Counted from the first letter of the stretch, positions 20,042 to 28,974 are shown. The stretch: 64,000 bases of DNA from Cytophagaceae bacterium (GCA_027488865.1 JAIYAU010000034.1:186001-250000), one strand, 5' to 3'. Notes: generated by a model not told the origin, from the letters alone. Numbers and translations are program-made.

Positions 20042-21379
20042 TTATATTGAAATCCCTTTAATTTTCCTAAACAAATCCACAGCATATAGGTCAGTCATAC
20101 CAGCTACAAAGTCAACTACTGTTTGTATTTTTGAGTAGGGGCTTGGATTGTCGTTTTTAAATTGATCCGGAATAAGGTCAACTAGCTTTTGGTCATAATG
20201 TGATTTATTATTGATAATCGCTGGTACAAATTCTTCCATTAATCCACCAAGCACCTTGTAGCCAGCTATTTCTATCTCCACAGAGGCAGGATAGTTATAC
20301 ACCTTTGCCACAGACACCTCCTCAATTTTCTTCAGATGGCTCAGCAATGGCTCATGCAAGCCATTAAATAAACTAGAGTTATAGCTACCTGTCATTATTT
20401 GATCCCTATTATCCCAAAATAGTTTAGAACATGCTTGAATTAATAAATTGATTACCAATGCCCTTATAAATGAGACTCTATCGTTGGCGTCACTTAATTG
20501 AGGTAAAACCTCCTCCGTGTACCTGCTAAATTTATTAGGGTTTAAACTATTTAAAATTGGGAACAAAAGTTCTTTCACCTCAGCTTCAGAAATTATTTTT
20601 AACCGATGGGCATCTTCTAAATCTATGATATTATAACATATATCGTCTGCAGCCTCAACCAAATACACCAATGGATGTCGATAATAAGCGTTTTCCTTAT
20701 TAAGATTATGAATTAACCCTAGTTCTTGTGCTATTTGGTCAAATGTATTCTTCTCTGTGTTAAAGAAGCCATATTTTTTAGTGTGTATACTACTTTTATC
20801 ACTTGATGAGGCCAAACAAGGATATTTGACAGTAGCCGCCAAAGCTGCATAAGTGAGAGAATACCCACCAGTACCCTTTCCTTTAAACTGATGCGTTAAT
20901 ATTCTAAATGTATTGGCATTGCCTTCAAAGCTGGTAAGGTCGGCCCATTCTTTTGGTGCCACCTCTATTTGATATTTTTTTCCTTCTCCTTCTTGAAAGT
21001 ATCTTGAAATTGCTTTTTCGCCTGAATGCCCAAAAGGAGGATTACCTAAGTCATGAGCCAAACAAGCAACAGAAACTAAAGTGCCTAGTTCGCTTACGTC
21101 TAAATAGTCTGCTTCCTCCTCTTTAATAAGTTGATTGGCTAATATCATTCCCAGCGAACGACCAACGCTAGCTACTTCTAGACTGTGTGTGAGTCGATTG
21201 TGCACAAAAACGCTGCCAGGTAGAGGAAACACTTGTGTTTTATTTTGCAGCCTACGAAAAGGAGAAGAAAATATAATTCGGTCATAATCCCTATGATATT
21301 GTGTTCTTGCCTGATCTGCGTCTGAAGATCTGTTTTCAAAACCAAGTCTTTTGGTAGAGAGCAATCGTTGCCAACTCAT
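20042..21379 (-). CDS. dgt: Deoxyguanosinetriphosphate triphosphohydrolase (dGTPase)
   Basis: A 445-residue HD-superfamily enzyme that splits dNTPs, classically dGTP, into nucleoside and tripolyphosphate. The metal-binding residues are visible in order: NRLTHSLEVASVG (first His), ACLAHDLGNPPFGHSGE (HD pair) and a later Asp in LVYLVEAADDICYN. The N-terminal DYDRIIFSSPFRRLQNKTQVF segment is the Dgt signature. The length fits the longer Dgt class. It shares strand with the gene 160 bp upstream of its neighbouring regulator, but the gaps on both sides argue for its own transcript. Confidence 0.93.
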   Translation of the reverse strand: MSWQRLLSTKRLGFENRSSDADQARTQYHRDYDRIIFSSPFRRLQNKTQVFPLPGSVFVHNRLTHSLEVASVGRSLGMILANQLIKEEEADYLDVSELGTLVSVACLAHDLGNPPFGHSGEKAISRYFQEGEGKKYQIEVAPKEWADLTSFEGNANTFRILTHQFKGKGTGGYSLTYAALAATVKYPCLASSSDKSSIHTKKYGFFNTEKNTFDQIAQELGLIHNLNKENAYYRHPLVYLVEAADDICYNIIDLEDAHRLKIISEAEVKELLFPILNSLNPNKFSRYTEEVLPQLSDANDRVSFIRALVINLLIQACSKLFWDNRDQIMTGSYNSSLFNGLHEPLLSHLKKIEEVSVAKVYNYPASVEIEIAGYKVLGGLMEEFVPAIINNKSHYDQKLVDLIPDQFKNDNPSPYSKIQTVVDFVAGMTDLYAVDLFRKIKGISI

Positions 21380-21538
21380 GTAATACGCTGTTTATATGGT
21401 TGTAAAAATACAACTAAAGATTATATCTCACTAATATATCTTGAATTGGAAAATTGAGGTGTAAAACTTGGATTTAACTATGAAGGATTATACTCTTTCA
21501 ATTAATAATCACCGATAGAACTAGTCATTGTTAATGAA

Positions 21539-22183
21539 TCAAAACATTAAAACAACAGACAATGACGAACTTGTCATTCCCAAGGCCATACCAGCCCAAG
21601 CTTGTAAGCTTGTGTGGCAATTAAGGTACATTCTTGCACTCATAAGGCTTCCAAGTAAAAAAATACTAATGATGACAGGGAAAAACATGTTGGGTTCAGG
21701 AAAATAAAAGTTAAGACTCATAAGAAATCCAACAAAGCCACCCATTGCGCATGTATGCACGCTAATTTTCCAAAAAAGGGTAATTATTGCAAGTACTACT
21801 ATGGTAATAGTCATACATAACAAAGCATAAAATAAGATTCCTTTTATGCCCATTTTATTATAAAACAAAAATAAAACACTTAGATAAATAAAGATAGTAA
21901 TGAGATTGGGTAATAAACGATCTTTTCTTTTGTTGAGTGATATACTGGTGATGGAGCCTGTTAAAAATAGAACATACACAGCAATGCCTGGCATTAGGGC
22001 CGTAGTAAATAGCATAATTAACAACAAGTTAATAAAATAACCTTCAGGAATGTGGGTAGCCGTAGTAGGATAAACAAAGAGGATTATTGCAAAAATGAAG
22101 GTAGGCATCAACAAAGGATGCAACACTACAGAAGCCAAATTTGCTAAAAATTTATAAAAAGGAGACTTGCCCAAAATTATCAA
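21539..22183 (-). CDS. PAP2-like membrane protein (degenerate active site)
   Basis: A 214-residue protein with about six membrane helices, read from a TTG at 22183. It keeps the layout of membrane PAP2 phosphatases: a basic motif NKRKDRLLP (85-92), SVHT at 141-144 in the place of PSGH, and SARMYLNCHTSLQ (182-194) in the place of SRxxxxxHxxxD. Arg184, His143 and His190 are retained, while the final Asp is Gln194 and the PSG turn is altered. Bacteroidota carry a subfamily of this kind, usually annotated as PAP2-family phosphatase; activity on a lipid phosphate is not certain. It lies downstream of nothing obvious and 160 bp from dgt. Confidence 0.6.
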   Translation of the reverse strand: MIILGKSPFYKFLANLASVVLHPLLMPTFIFAIILFVYPTTATHIPEGYFINLLLIMLFTTALMPGIAVYVLFLTGSITSISLNKRKDRLLPNLITIFIYLSVLFLFYNKMGIKGILFYALLCMTITIVVLAIITLFWKISVHTCAMGGFVGFLMSLNFYFPEPNMFFPVIISIFLLGSLMSARMYLNCHTSLQAWAGMALGMTSSSLSVVLMF

Positions 22184-22322
22184 TGTTATAAATAATAAAG
22201 TTAATCGTACGAATATAAAACAAATTCAACTTTTAAACAGTACCATGACCAATTATCTTTAAGAATTTCTATAGTTAAAATGGATTTTTAATACAATATT
22301 CTAAAAAACCAAAAATTAGGAT

Positions 22323-22330
22323 TACTTTTG
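22323..22330 (+). promoter_or_regulatory. -7 box upstream of the small secreted protein and aroE
   Basis: TACTTTTG fits TAnnTTTG exactly. It predicts initiation near 22337, inside the longest possible reading frame, which supports the ATG at 22355 as the start. No -33 TTG is apparent. Confidence 0.4.
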
Positions 22331-22354
22331 TATAGCAATTATTCAAGACGATTT

Positions 22355-22672
22355 ATGATTAAACTTAGCTATATTTTACCTTTGTTTGCCTTGTGGTTTA
22401 GTTTTGGTTTTAAATCAGATCAACTACCCAAATCCAATCAGCAACTTGTTTCCTATCCATTAAAAGGTACTTTTACCGCAAGACCAAGTGCCTATCCTGA
22501 ATCTGTTACAATTGATTATTGGGTGCATGATTTACTAGGCAACGAAATATATTATTCTAACCACGCCATAGGAATAGGCAGCCCTAAAGAACATATTCAA
22601 CTTTTTGCAGATAAAGAATATATCAGCTTGATGTTAAAAAATGCCAATCAAATTTATTTGAGGAAAAGATAA
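22355..22672 (+). CDS. Small secreted protein of unknown function
   Basis: A 105-residue protein starting at the ATG at 22355; the frame extends upstream to a TTG at 22328, but that lies in the -7 box. It begins with a signal peptide (LSYILPLFALWFSFGF), followed by a short mature domain without recognised motifs (AYPESVTIDYWVHDLLGNEI). It is 33 bp upstream of aroE and probably shares its transcript. I do not recognise the family. Confidence 0.6.
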   Translation: MIKLSYILPLFALWFSFGFKSDQLPKSNQQLVSYPLKGTFTARPSAYPESVTIDYWVHDLLGNEIYYSNHAIGIGSPKEHIQLFADKEYISLMLKNANQIYLRKR

Positions 22673-22705
22673 TTCCTAACTTGCCAATTGTAATACTTAG
22701 GTTGA

Positions 22706-23446
22706 ATGAACAAAATTTATGGCTTAATTGGTTATCCCCTTAGTCACTCCTTTTCTAAGAAGTACTTTACGGAAAAGTTTGAAAAAGAGGGAATTGTAAA
22801 TTGTCGTTACGAACTATTTCCAATAGCTGACGCAAAGGACTTTTTAAGTCTGTTTGAGCAAAACCGAGAATTACAAGGACTTAATGTAACCATTCCACAC
22901 AAAGTATCTGTTATACCATTTTTACATTCATTAGACGATAGTGCGGTAAAGGTAGGTGCTGTTAACGTAATTAAAAGAAGTGGTGAAGGTGATCTTATCG
23001 GATACAACTCCGATTATTATGGCTTTAAGGCTTCATTGATTCCTTTTATGGAGGGAAATTTCAATAAAAAGGCGTTAATTCTTGGTAAAGGTGGAGCTGC
23101 TAAGGCAGTAGAAGCGGCTTTAAAAGATTTGTCAATGGTCTATAAATATGTTTCAAGGCAAGAAAGTGAAAGTAGTATAACATACAATCAACTAAATGAG
23201 CAGGTTATGAATGAGTACCAACTTATTATAAACACCACTCCTTTAGGAATGTATCCGGCAGTTGATGAGGCACCTGCATTGCCTTATGATTTTATTACAC
23301 CTAATCACTATTTCTATGATTTAGTGTATAATCCACCGATTACAAAAATGATGCAATTGGCCCAAAATAAACAAGCGAAAGCTAAAAATGGACTAGATAT
23401 GTTATATTTACAAGCCGAAAAAGCATGGGAAATTTGGAATAGTTAA
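22706..23446 (+). CDS. aroE: Shikimate dehydrogenase
   Basis: A 246-residue enzyme that reduces 3-dehydroshikimate to shikimate with NADPH in aromatic amino-acid synthesis. The substrate site SHS (LIGYPLSHSFSKKYF, from residue 7), the catalytic Lys in LNVTIPHK (about residue 65) and the Asp-containing GYNSDYYGF are present. The NADP-binding turn is GKGGAAKAVEAAL (about residue 127), and NTTPLGMYP and NGLDMLYLQAEKAW complete the family pattern. Slightly shorter than E. coli AroE (272), as is usual in Bacteroidota. It is probably co-transcribed with the small secreted protein upstream. Confidence 0.94.
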   Translation: MNKIYGLIGYPLSHSFSKKYFTEKFEKEGIVNCRYELFPIADAKDFLSLFEQNRELQGLNVTIPHKVSVIPFLHSLDDSAVKVGAVNVIKRSGEGDLIGYNSDYYGFKASLIPFMEGNFNKKALILGKGGAAKAVEAALKDLSMVYKYVSRQESESSITYNQLNEQVMNEYQLIINTTPLGMYPAVDEAPALPYDFITPNHYFYDLVYNPPITKMMQLAQNKQAKAKNGLDMLYLQAEKAWEIWNS

Positions 23447-23523
23447 ACACGCTTAATTTTCTCCAAACAAATTTTACAAATAGCGTTTTTGAAAAAAATT
23501 TAAACTTAAAATCTCTTACAATC

Positions 23524-24432
23524 ATGAAAACCATATTACTTTTTAGTGTTTTATCTTTATTCCTTTTTTCATGTGCTATACACACAGGCACGCTTACCAC
23601 AAGTGCCTTACCCAATTGCACATACGAAGGTATCGCGAAAGTAAAAGTAGGTACAAGCCATTTTTTAGGAATTGGTGGAAACACAAGAGGAGCTTTAATT
23701 TTGGATGCCAAAGAAATGCTTTTATCAAATAATCCTCCCAAAAGTGGTATTACACTCACCAACTATACTGTTGATATCAAAAGAACCTTTTTAATTTTGA
23801 CTACCAGCAATGTTATTACCGTTTCCGCTGAAAAATATCGTTGCCCTACTAACTATGTTACTACTACCGACAAACAATCATTTAATACCCCTTCCAAAGA
23901 AGATTCAGTAAAAAGCAAAATCCTTCCTACACTTTTAGAAACAGAAAATATTCAAAAGTCGTCAGAGCCAACCGAAGTACAAAAAGAACCATCACCTGTA
24001 ATTGAACCAAAAAAAGAGGAGGTTACCCAACAAGTAAATATCAAAGCGGTAGACCCAGCACGTTCAGAACTGTTAGAAGTAAACGACCCAATCTATTTTG
24101 TAATGGATAATGTGGTTATCAAAGGGGTTATTATTTCAAAATCAACCAAATCTTGCACTATTATTTATAAAGATCAAAACAATAAAGACCTTTCAAAGAA
24201 CATATCTAAAGATAATATCTATCAAAGTTTGAAAATAGATAAAACCGAAATTACTTATGGTTACCAAATAGGGAGCAGAATTAAAATTGAGGTTTTTGCA
24301 AAACAAAGCAACACAAATGTGATAAGAGAAGGCTCCATTATAGGAATAGGCAAAAATGGGGTAATTATGGAATATCCAAAAGAAGACGGCTCCATAAGGC
24401 AATTACAGGTTGGGTATAATAAAATTTTATAA
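23524..24432 (+). CDS. Predicted lipoprotein of unknown function
   Basis: A 302-residue protein with a lipoprotein signal (MKTILLFSVLSLFLFSC, Cys17). The first 100 residues resemble a small beta domain, containing GTSHFLGIGGNTRGALILDAK. A Pro/Glu/Lys-rich linker (residues about 130-170) follows, then a C-terminal domain with two SH3-like strand repeats (LLEVNDPIYFVMDNVVIKG, GSRIKIEVFAKQSN). The GIGGNTRGALILDA element recalls DUF6567-type Bacteroidota lipoproteins, by memory only. It converges on the TonB receptor gene and overlaps its end by 6 bp. The role is unknown. Confidence 0.75.
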   Translation: MKTILLFSVLSLFLFSCAIHTGTLTTSALPNCTYEGIAKVKVGTSHFLGIGGNTRGALILDAKEMLLSNNPPKSGITLTNYTVDIKRTFLILTTSNVITVSAEKYRCPTNYVTTTDKQSFNTPSKEDSVKSKILPTLLETENIQKSSEPTEVQKEPSPVIEPKKEEVTQQVNIKAVDPARSELLEVNDPIYFVMDNVVIKGVIISKSTKSCTIIYKDQNNKDLSKNISKDNIYQSLKIDKTEITYGYQIGSRIKIEVFAKQSNTNVIREGSIIGIGKNGVIMEYPKEDGSIRQLQVGYNKIL

Positions 24433-26847
24433 TTTTATGCCAAGACTAAGGTAGCAGGTTCGAGGGTCAGACGGTATTATGCCTGGCCCGGGATATCCAT
24501 CGGCACGTCTTGTAAAATATCTTTTGTCAGCGATGTTATTGATACCTGTGCCTAATAAAAATCTTTTGTATTCGTACTTAACCGATAAATCTAAAACATT
24601 ATAACTAGGTATCTCGCCTACAATGGCACTAGGTGATGGGTTAATGCTGTTAGTCGCATCGGTAAATTGGCTGGCAATATGTGAATATTGTAGCGTGGTA
24701 GCAAAAGTTCCTCTTTTATAGGTTATTCCACTTCTGTGTGTAAATGCTGGCACAAGCTCTACCTTATTGTTTGCATAAATTCTATTAAATGCCTCATTGT
24801 CACTAGACAAATAAGTAGCATTGTTGATTGCATTATTAAGAAAAATGGTAAAACTTGTTTTGCTAACTCCTTTTATCAATTTCCATATATCTATCTCAAT
24901 AATAGACTCCACACCTTGCGTTTGTGAATTCCCAATATTTGTTCTAAATCTTTGTCCGTTAGGTAAAAAAGTTTCTCCAATACGCCCTTTATACCTTAAA
25001 TAATACAAATTGATATCAAAATAAATTAGCTCTTTCCAATTACCACGTAAGCCTAGGTCGGCGTTATATCCAAACTCATCTTTCAATAAACTATCAACCT
25101 CAATATTGGGGTTAGAAACTATAACATCACTGAAAGTGGCTGCCCTGTAGTTGGTCGTATAGTTTCCATACAGCTCTATTGATTCATTAACTTTGAATGA
25201 ACTACCTGTCCCAAACAACAAAAAGCTGCGTACGTTACTACTGTTTCTATAAATTTTATTATCAACTAACACGTTATCACTCCTATCTTTCACAATATTT
25301 CTTGTATATCCTTTAGAAAACGTTTGAATGTTCTCTAGTCTTATTCCTGGGGTAACTGTAATTCTTGGGCCTATCTGAAAAATATTTTCAAAGAATAATG
25401 CATAGTTTTGGCTAGGCAAAATATAGTCAAATTTTTCTACGTTTGAAGGGTTTACAAAATAGAAGTCCGGCCCTGCAAGAGCGTTACCATCACCTTGTTG
25501 TCTAGTAGTTCGTCCTTTATAAATACGCTGACCTACCACAAAAGCCATTTTTTGATTTGCTAATTTATATCGGTGAAGTAAGCGCAGTTCCGATCCAAAA
25601 TTAAGATAATCATCGTTTTGATATACCCTGTTTCCGGGTAGGTCAATCACATTGATTTTTTCTTGTGAACCAATTGCTTTACGAGAGGCAATAAGGACAA
25701 AATTACGCCAATTTAATTGGGTGTTTGTGTTGATTTTATAGTCCAAGTTTAAAGAAAACAGGTTCCAATTAACGGCAAACCAATTTCTAGCCCTTACTGA
25801 TTGTTGAGGATTTTTTAAAAAGTTTGCATCGGTAAGTCCTCCTGGCTGCTGCGCAAGATAGTTCATATAGGTGTATTCTATATTTGCACTAAGCCTTTTA
25901 TTTAGTTTATACTCAACTTGACCATATGCTACCTTTGCATTAAATTTACTATTAGGCCTCCAGCAATCACCTTGTTTGTATTGAAGGAAGGCATAATAAT
26001 TAATTTTTCCAAGAGTGCCACCTACACTGTTGAATGTATTTAGAAATCCATAGCTGCCACCAGTGTTTCTTGTAGTAAATTCTATCTTTTTGTTAGTTGG
26101 ACCTTTTTTAAATACAAAATTGATCATACCCCCTAGTTGTGTGCCATATTGGAGTGAGGCAGCACCTCGCACAAACTCTATTTTTTCTATAGCTTCAAGT
26201 GGCGGAGTGTAATAGCTTTCGGGGTATCCGAGGGCATCTGCACTAATATCGTAACCATTTTGCCTTACATTAAAGTTAGCAGTTCTGTTTGGACTCAATC
26301 CTCTTGCGCCAATACCTAGTTGAATACCAGCACAATCGTTTTCCCATATGTTAAGCCCTGAAATTTTTGAAAACGCTTGGCGGGCGTTGTTACTAGCAGT
26401 ATTAAAGGTAAGTTGATCAAGTGATATTACTTCAGTTTTTTTACCATCATAGATGGAAGTGCCCTCAATAGAAGATAATCGACCAATACCAAAATCATTT
26501 TCCTTTTTTTTGGTGATTACCACCGTTTCTAGTTCGGTTTTAGCTGGTTTTAGGTCAAAATATACCTTAATGTCCTCATTAGAAACTATTACCTTCTTTT
26601 TTTGAATAACATGACCTTGTGCAAAAGCAATAATATTGTACTCACCAGGGAGTATGTTGGTAAGGCAATAGTTACCATTAGAATCTGCCAAGGTGACCCA
26701 AGTTGTTTTCTCAAGTGAAATCTGAAAATCTTTGGTGTCCCCATCTTCACAACCTACTTTACCACAAATACTTACCTGTGCTATTGCGCACGAAGCAACT
26801 AATAACAACATCCCTAAAATTTTGTATTTCTTCAGATTGTTTCTCAT
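24427..26847 (-). CDS. TonB-dependent outer-membrane receptor, probably for iron
   Basis: About 806 residues from the ATG at 26847; a Met four codons further upstream (26859) lies in the -7 box and is less likely. After a signal peptide (ILGMLLLVASCAIAQ) comes a carboxypeptidase-regulatory-like domain (to about 105), a plug domain with GARGLSPNRTANFNVRQNG and the PPLEAIEKIEFVRGAASLQYG motif (about 150-245), and a 22-strand barrel ending YLSLGIKL. The arrangement is that of FecA/ferric-siderophore receptors. A Fur/Irr-type palindrome overlaps the promoter, which supports iron regulation. No ferric ABC transporter or TonB/ExbB genes are adjacent, so the substrate is not fixed. The gene's end overlaps the convergent lipoprotein gene by 6 bp. 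Confidence 0.9.
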   Translation of the reverse strand: MRNNLKKYKILGMLLLVASCAIAQVSICGKVGCEDGDTKDFQISLEKTTWVTLADSNGNYCLTNILPGEYNIIAFAQGHVIQKKKVIVSNEDIKVYFDLKPAKTELETVVITKKKENDFGIGRLSSIEGTSIYDGKKTEVISLDQLTFNTASNNARQAFSKISGLNIWENDCAGIQLGIGARGLSPNRTANFNVRQNGYDISADALGYPESYYTPPLEAIEKIEFVRGAASLQYGTQLGGMINFVFKKGPTNKKIEFTTRNTGGSYGFLNTFNSVGGTLGKINYYAFLQYKQGDCWRPNSKFNAKVAYGQVEYKLNKRLSANIEYTYMNYLAQQPGGLTDANFLKNPQQSVRARNWFAVNWNLFSLNLDYKINTNTQLNWRNFVLIASRKAIGSQEKINVIDLPGNRVYQNDDYLNFGSELRLLHRYKLANQKMAFVVGQRIYKGRTTRQQGDGNALAGPDFYFVNPSNVEKFDYILPSQNYALFFENIFQIGPRITVTPGIRLENIQTFSKGYTRNIVKDRSDNVLVDNKIYRNSSNVRSFLLFGTGSSFKVNESIELYGNYTTNYRAATFSDVIVSNPNIEVDSLLKDEFGYNADLGLRGNWKELIYFDINLYYLRYKGRIGETFLPNGQRFRTNIGNSQTQGVESIIEIDIWKLIKGVSKTSFTIFLNNAINNATYLSSDNEAFNRIYANNKVELVPAFTHRSGITYKRGTFATTLQYSHIASQFTDATNSINPSPSAIVGEIPSYNVLDLSVKYEYKRFLLGTGINNIADKRYFTRRADGYPGPGIIPSDPRTCYLSLGIKL

Positions 26848-26856
26848 TTGGGTGTG

Positions 26857-26877
26857 CAAATTTAGAATTATTCTAAA
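26857..26877 (-). promoter_or_regulatory. -7 box overlapped by an iron-regulator-type palindrome
   Basis: The minus strand has TAAATTTG (26857-26864), a perfect TAnnTTTG. Sharing four bases with it, a perfect 7-3-7 palindrome runs at 26861-26877 (TTTAGAA-TTA-TTCTAAA). This matches the form of the Irr/Fur-family iron control element known from alphaproteobacteria (TTTAGAA-N3-TTCTAAA, from memory). A second palindrome, GCTTAG-TT-CTAAGC, lies at 26913-26926. Repressor binding here would block the TonB receptor promoter. Confidence 0.6.
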
Positions 26878-26926
26878 GAACTAAAAAAGAAACTTTAGTT
26901 TTTGTAAATGTAGCTTAGTTCTAAGC

Positions 26927-27167
26927 CAAACAATTGTATTCTTATCTTTTACCAAAACCTTTTCATTGAACAACATATACAACAGGCAAATACTTTAACC
27001 TCAATGTTTCAACCCAGATTAATCATTGTAAATTATAAAATTACCATTCTTCCAAAAGATCAAACAGTTTACCATAAACAATCAAGAAAATAACAACTTA
27101 CCCAGTTTTGGAAAAATCTTTAAATAAATGCCCTTAACAATAACTTATTTATACAAAATCAATAACA
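26927..27167. other. Intergenic part between divergent receptor and outer-membrane protein genes
   Basis: AT-rich sequence between the two divergent genes. No gene, RNA or further repeat was recognised between the two promoter zones. Confidence 0.4.
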
Positions 27168-27180
27168 AAATGTACATTTG
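27168..27180 (+). promoter_or_regulatory. -7 box with overlapping 12-bp palindrome
   Basis: TACATTTG (27173-27180) is a perfect TAnnTTTG and is overlapped by the perfect palindrome AAATGTACATTT (27168-27179). It lies about 90 bp before the outer-membrane protein gene at 27271. The palindrome is a candidate operator; AT-rich context makes chance occurrence possible. Confidence 0.4.
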
Positions 27181-27270
27181 TTGCTTATATTAAATTCGAA
27201 TCTTCTACCAACAACTGAAGTTTTCTAATTGTGATATGATGCTGAATTCATAATCAAATAGAGAAATTAA

Positions 27271-28098
27271 ATGTTCAAAAATTTATTGACAGGAGCGATA
27301 TTGCTCACTGGTTCGTTTTGTTGTGCACATCAAAATGACTCGCTTAAAACCAAACATAAGGGTACCTTTTACGCAGGTTGGGGCTATAATCTTGATTGGT
27401 ACAGCAAAAGCGACATTCATATTAGTAATAACGGAGACCTAAACGAACACAACTATAAAGGAAATTACGATTTTACAGTACATGATGCACAAGCTAGGGA
27501 TAGAGCTGATTTTGAAGGTATTGGGGATCTAATTAATATTACCATTCCTCAATATGTTTGGAGAATTGGGTATATGTTTAATGACAAACGCGATTTAGGT
27601 ATTGAATTGAGCTATGACCATGCAAAATACATTGTAAATGATTATCAAAAATTGCGTGTAACTGGACAAATATTTGGACAACCACTAGATAAAGACACAA
27701 TAATTGACCCTAAAACATTTTTGCATTTTGAACATACAGACGGAGCCAATTTCGTAACCCCTAATTTGGTAAAACGCTTTAAATTGTATCAGGCGAAAAG
27801 TAAACTTCTTAAGGTAAGTTGCATAGGAAAGTATGGTTTTGGCATAGTTTTCCCGCGTACTGACGTTACCCTGTTTGGCAAAAGAATCAATAACCGCTTT
27901 CATGTAGCGGGATATTTCACTGGGGTTGAGCTGGGTCCAAGAATAGAAATTTATAAATATTTTTACGCCGAATGGACTATTAAGGGTGGATACGCCAACT
28001 ACACCAATTCGTTAGTAATAAAAGATACAGGCAAGGCAAAGCACAATTTTACAACATTTATGACCATCTGGAGTGTAGGATTTATGTTTCCGTTGTAA
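27271..28098 (+). CDS. Outer-membrane beta-barrel protein of unknown function
   Basis: A 275-residue protein with a signal peptide (LLTGAILLTGSFCCAH) and alternating amphipathic strands across its length (GTFYAGWGYNLDWYSKSDI, YVWRIGYMFNDKRDLGIEL, WTIKGGYANYTNSL), ending in IWSVGFMFPL as barrel proteins do. A Cys pair in the signal region (CC at 17-18) leaves open a lipoprotein reading. It is divergent from the TonB receptor; whether the two are co-regulated is unknown. No specific family is recognised. Confidence 0.7.
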   Translation: MFKNLLTGAILLTGSFCCAHQNDSLKTKHKGTFYAGWGYNLDWYSKSDIHISNNGDLNEHNYKGNYDFTVHDAQARDRADFEGIGDLINITIPQYVWRIGYMFNDKRDLGIELSYDHAKYIVNDYQKLRVTGQIFGQPLDKDTIIDPKTFLHFEHTDGANFVTPNLVKRFKLYQAKSKLLKVSCIGKYGFGIVFPRTDVTLFGKRINNRFHVAGYFTGVELGPRIEIYKYFYAEWTIKGGYANYTNSLVIKDTGKAKHNFTTFMTIWSVGFMFPL

Positions 28099-28228
28099 TA
28101 GAATTCAACATTAAATCTGTAAACTTATTTTTTAGTACAAGTTAAATATGAGGCACAAGGGCTCTTGCAACAACTTTACAGAAAATTGCTCTTTATTCAT
28201 ATCATCATTATTTAATTTTCCACTTAAT

Positions 28229-28292
28229 ATCGTGTCGGATATCTTCACCCAACACAACCAGTTGGTAGTTATGGAAATAAGTCTTTTAAACC
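28229..28292. repeat. Imperfect 64-bp direct repeat, copy 1
   Basis: This stretch is about four fifths identical to 28901-28964 with two single-base indels; the best shared blocks are TCTTCACC, ACACAACCA and AATAA followed by TTTTAAACC. The copies flank the lipoprotein gene at 28323-28886. On the minus strand copy 1 could encode VVLGEDIRHD, comparable with VVYGEDKATK in copy 2. Confidence 0.55.
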
Positions 28293-28322
28293 TCTACTAC
28301 TCACTAGAAGTTAGCCTCCTTC

Positions 28323-28886
28323 CTATTCCTTCCTAAGGGAAGATACGTTGGTATATACATTGGTTGCAACCGAATCCCAATCTGGTTCAGGTTTATTTTT
28401 AGTAAAATAATATTCAACATAAATCCTGTCCTTAAAGGTTTCTTTTACAAGTTTATAATGAACCACAACAATTTTCTGATTGATAAAAATATAACGAGGA
28501 GCCTTTAGTGCATTTTGACTATTAGTAATTTTATTACGTAGTAAACCTAGGTCATGGCTTCTACTAACAGAGTCCCTTAATGGGTTATTGCAGCCACCAT
28601 ATTCGGCACATCGTCTATAATCAAAAGACATGTTATAAGATCCGTCATCGAATATTTGTACATCCTCCATGCAATTTTTTTGAGCCGTATTACTATTGAT
28701 CAATAAATCTGAAAAAACAAATATACTGTCGTACAACATTCTATTGCTGACATAATTAGCCCTCATAAATTCTACCTTAGGTATTTTGTAATTTATATCC
28801 CAAAAGAGAAAGTAAACTGACCTACACCCCACACTTAAGAAAAGCATCAAAAAAAGTATCACTCCAAATAAGGTGTTCCGGTACAT
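28323..28886 (-). CDS. Predicted membrane or lipoprotein of unknown function
   Basis: From the Met at 28886 the product is 187 residues; the frame extends 16 codons further to 28934, but that part lies in a repeat that also occurs downstream. The N-terminus is a hydrophobic signal (TLFGVILFLMLFLSVGC) with a lipobox-like end at Cys, followed by SVYFLFWDINYKIP. The rest is soluble, with strands such as SYNMSFDYRRCAEYGGC and IVVHYKLVKETFKDRIYVEYYF. No known family is recognised. It is flanked by the 64-bp direct repeats. Confidence 0.6.
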   Translation of the reverse strand: MYRNTLFGVILFLMLFLSVGCRSVYFLFWDINYKIPKVEFMRANYVSNRMLYDSIFVFSDLLINSNTAQKNCMEDVQIFDDGSYNMSFDYRRCAEYGGCNNPLRDSVSRSHDLGLLRNKITNSQNALKAPRYIFINQKIVVVHYKLVKETFKDRIYVEYYFTKNKPEPDWDSVATNVYTNVSSLRKE

Positions 28887-28900
28887 TCCTAAAATAATTA

Positions 28901-28964
28901 ATTTTGTCGCCTTGTCTTCACCATACACAACCAATTGTTAATTATGGCAATAAATTTTTAAACC
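28901..28964. repeat. Imperfect 64-bp direct repeat, copy 2
   Basis: Partner of the copy at 28229-28292, in the same orientation and about 670 bp away. It covers the possible extended N-terminus of the lipoprotein gene and ends 11 bp before the GH15 stop codon. Confidence 0.55.
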
Positions 28965-28974
28965 CTTAACTAAC

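Noticed and set aside
27181-27260. TTCGAATC-like sequence resembling a tRNA T-loop
   Set aside because: No acceptor, D- or anticodon stem can be formed around it.
28148-28336. 62-codon plus-strand frame between two genes
   Set aside because: It overlaps the direct repeat copy and the end of the lipoprotein gene, and it shows no coding signature.
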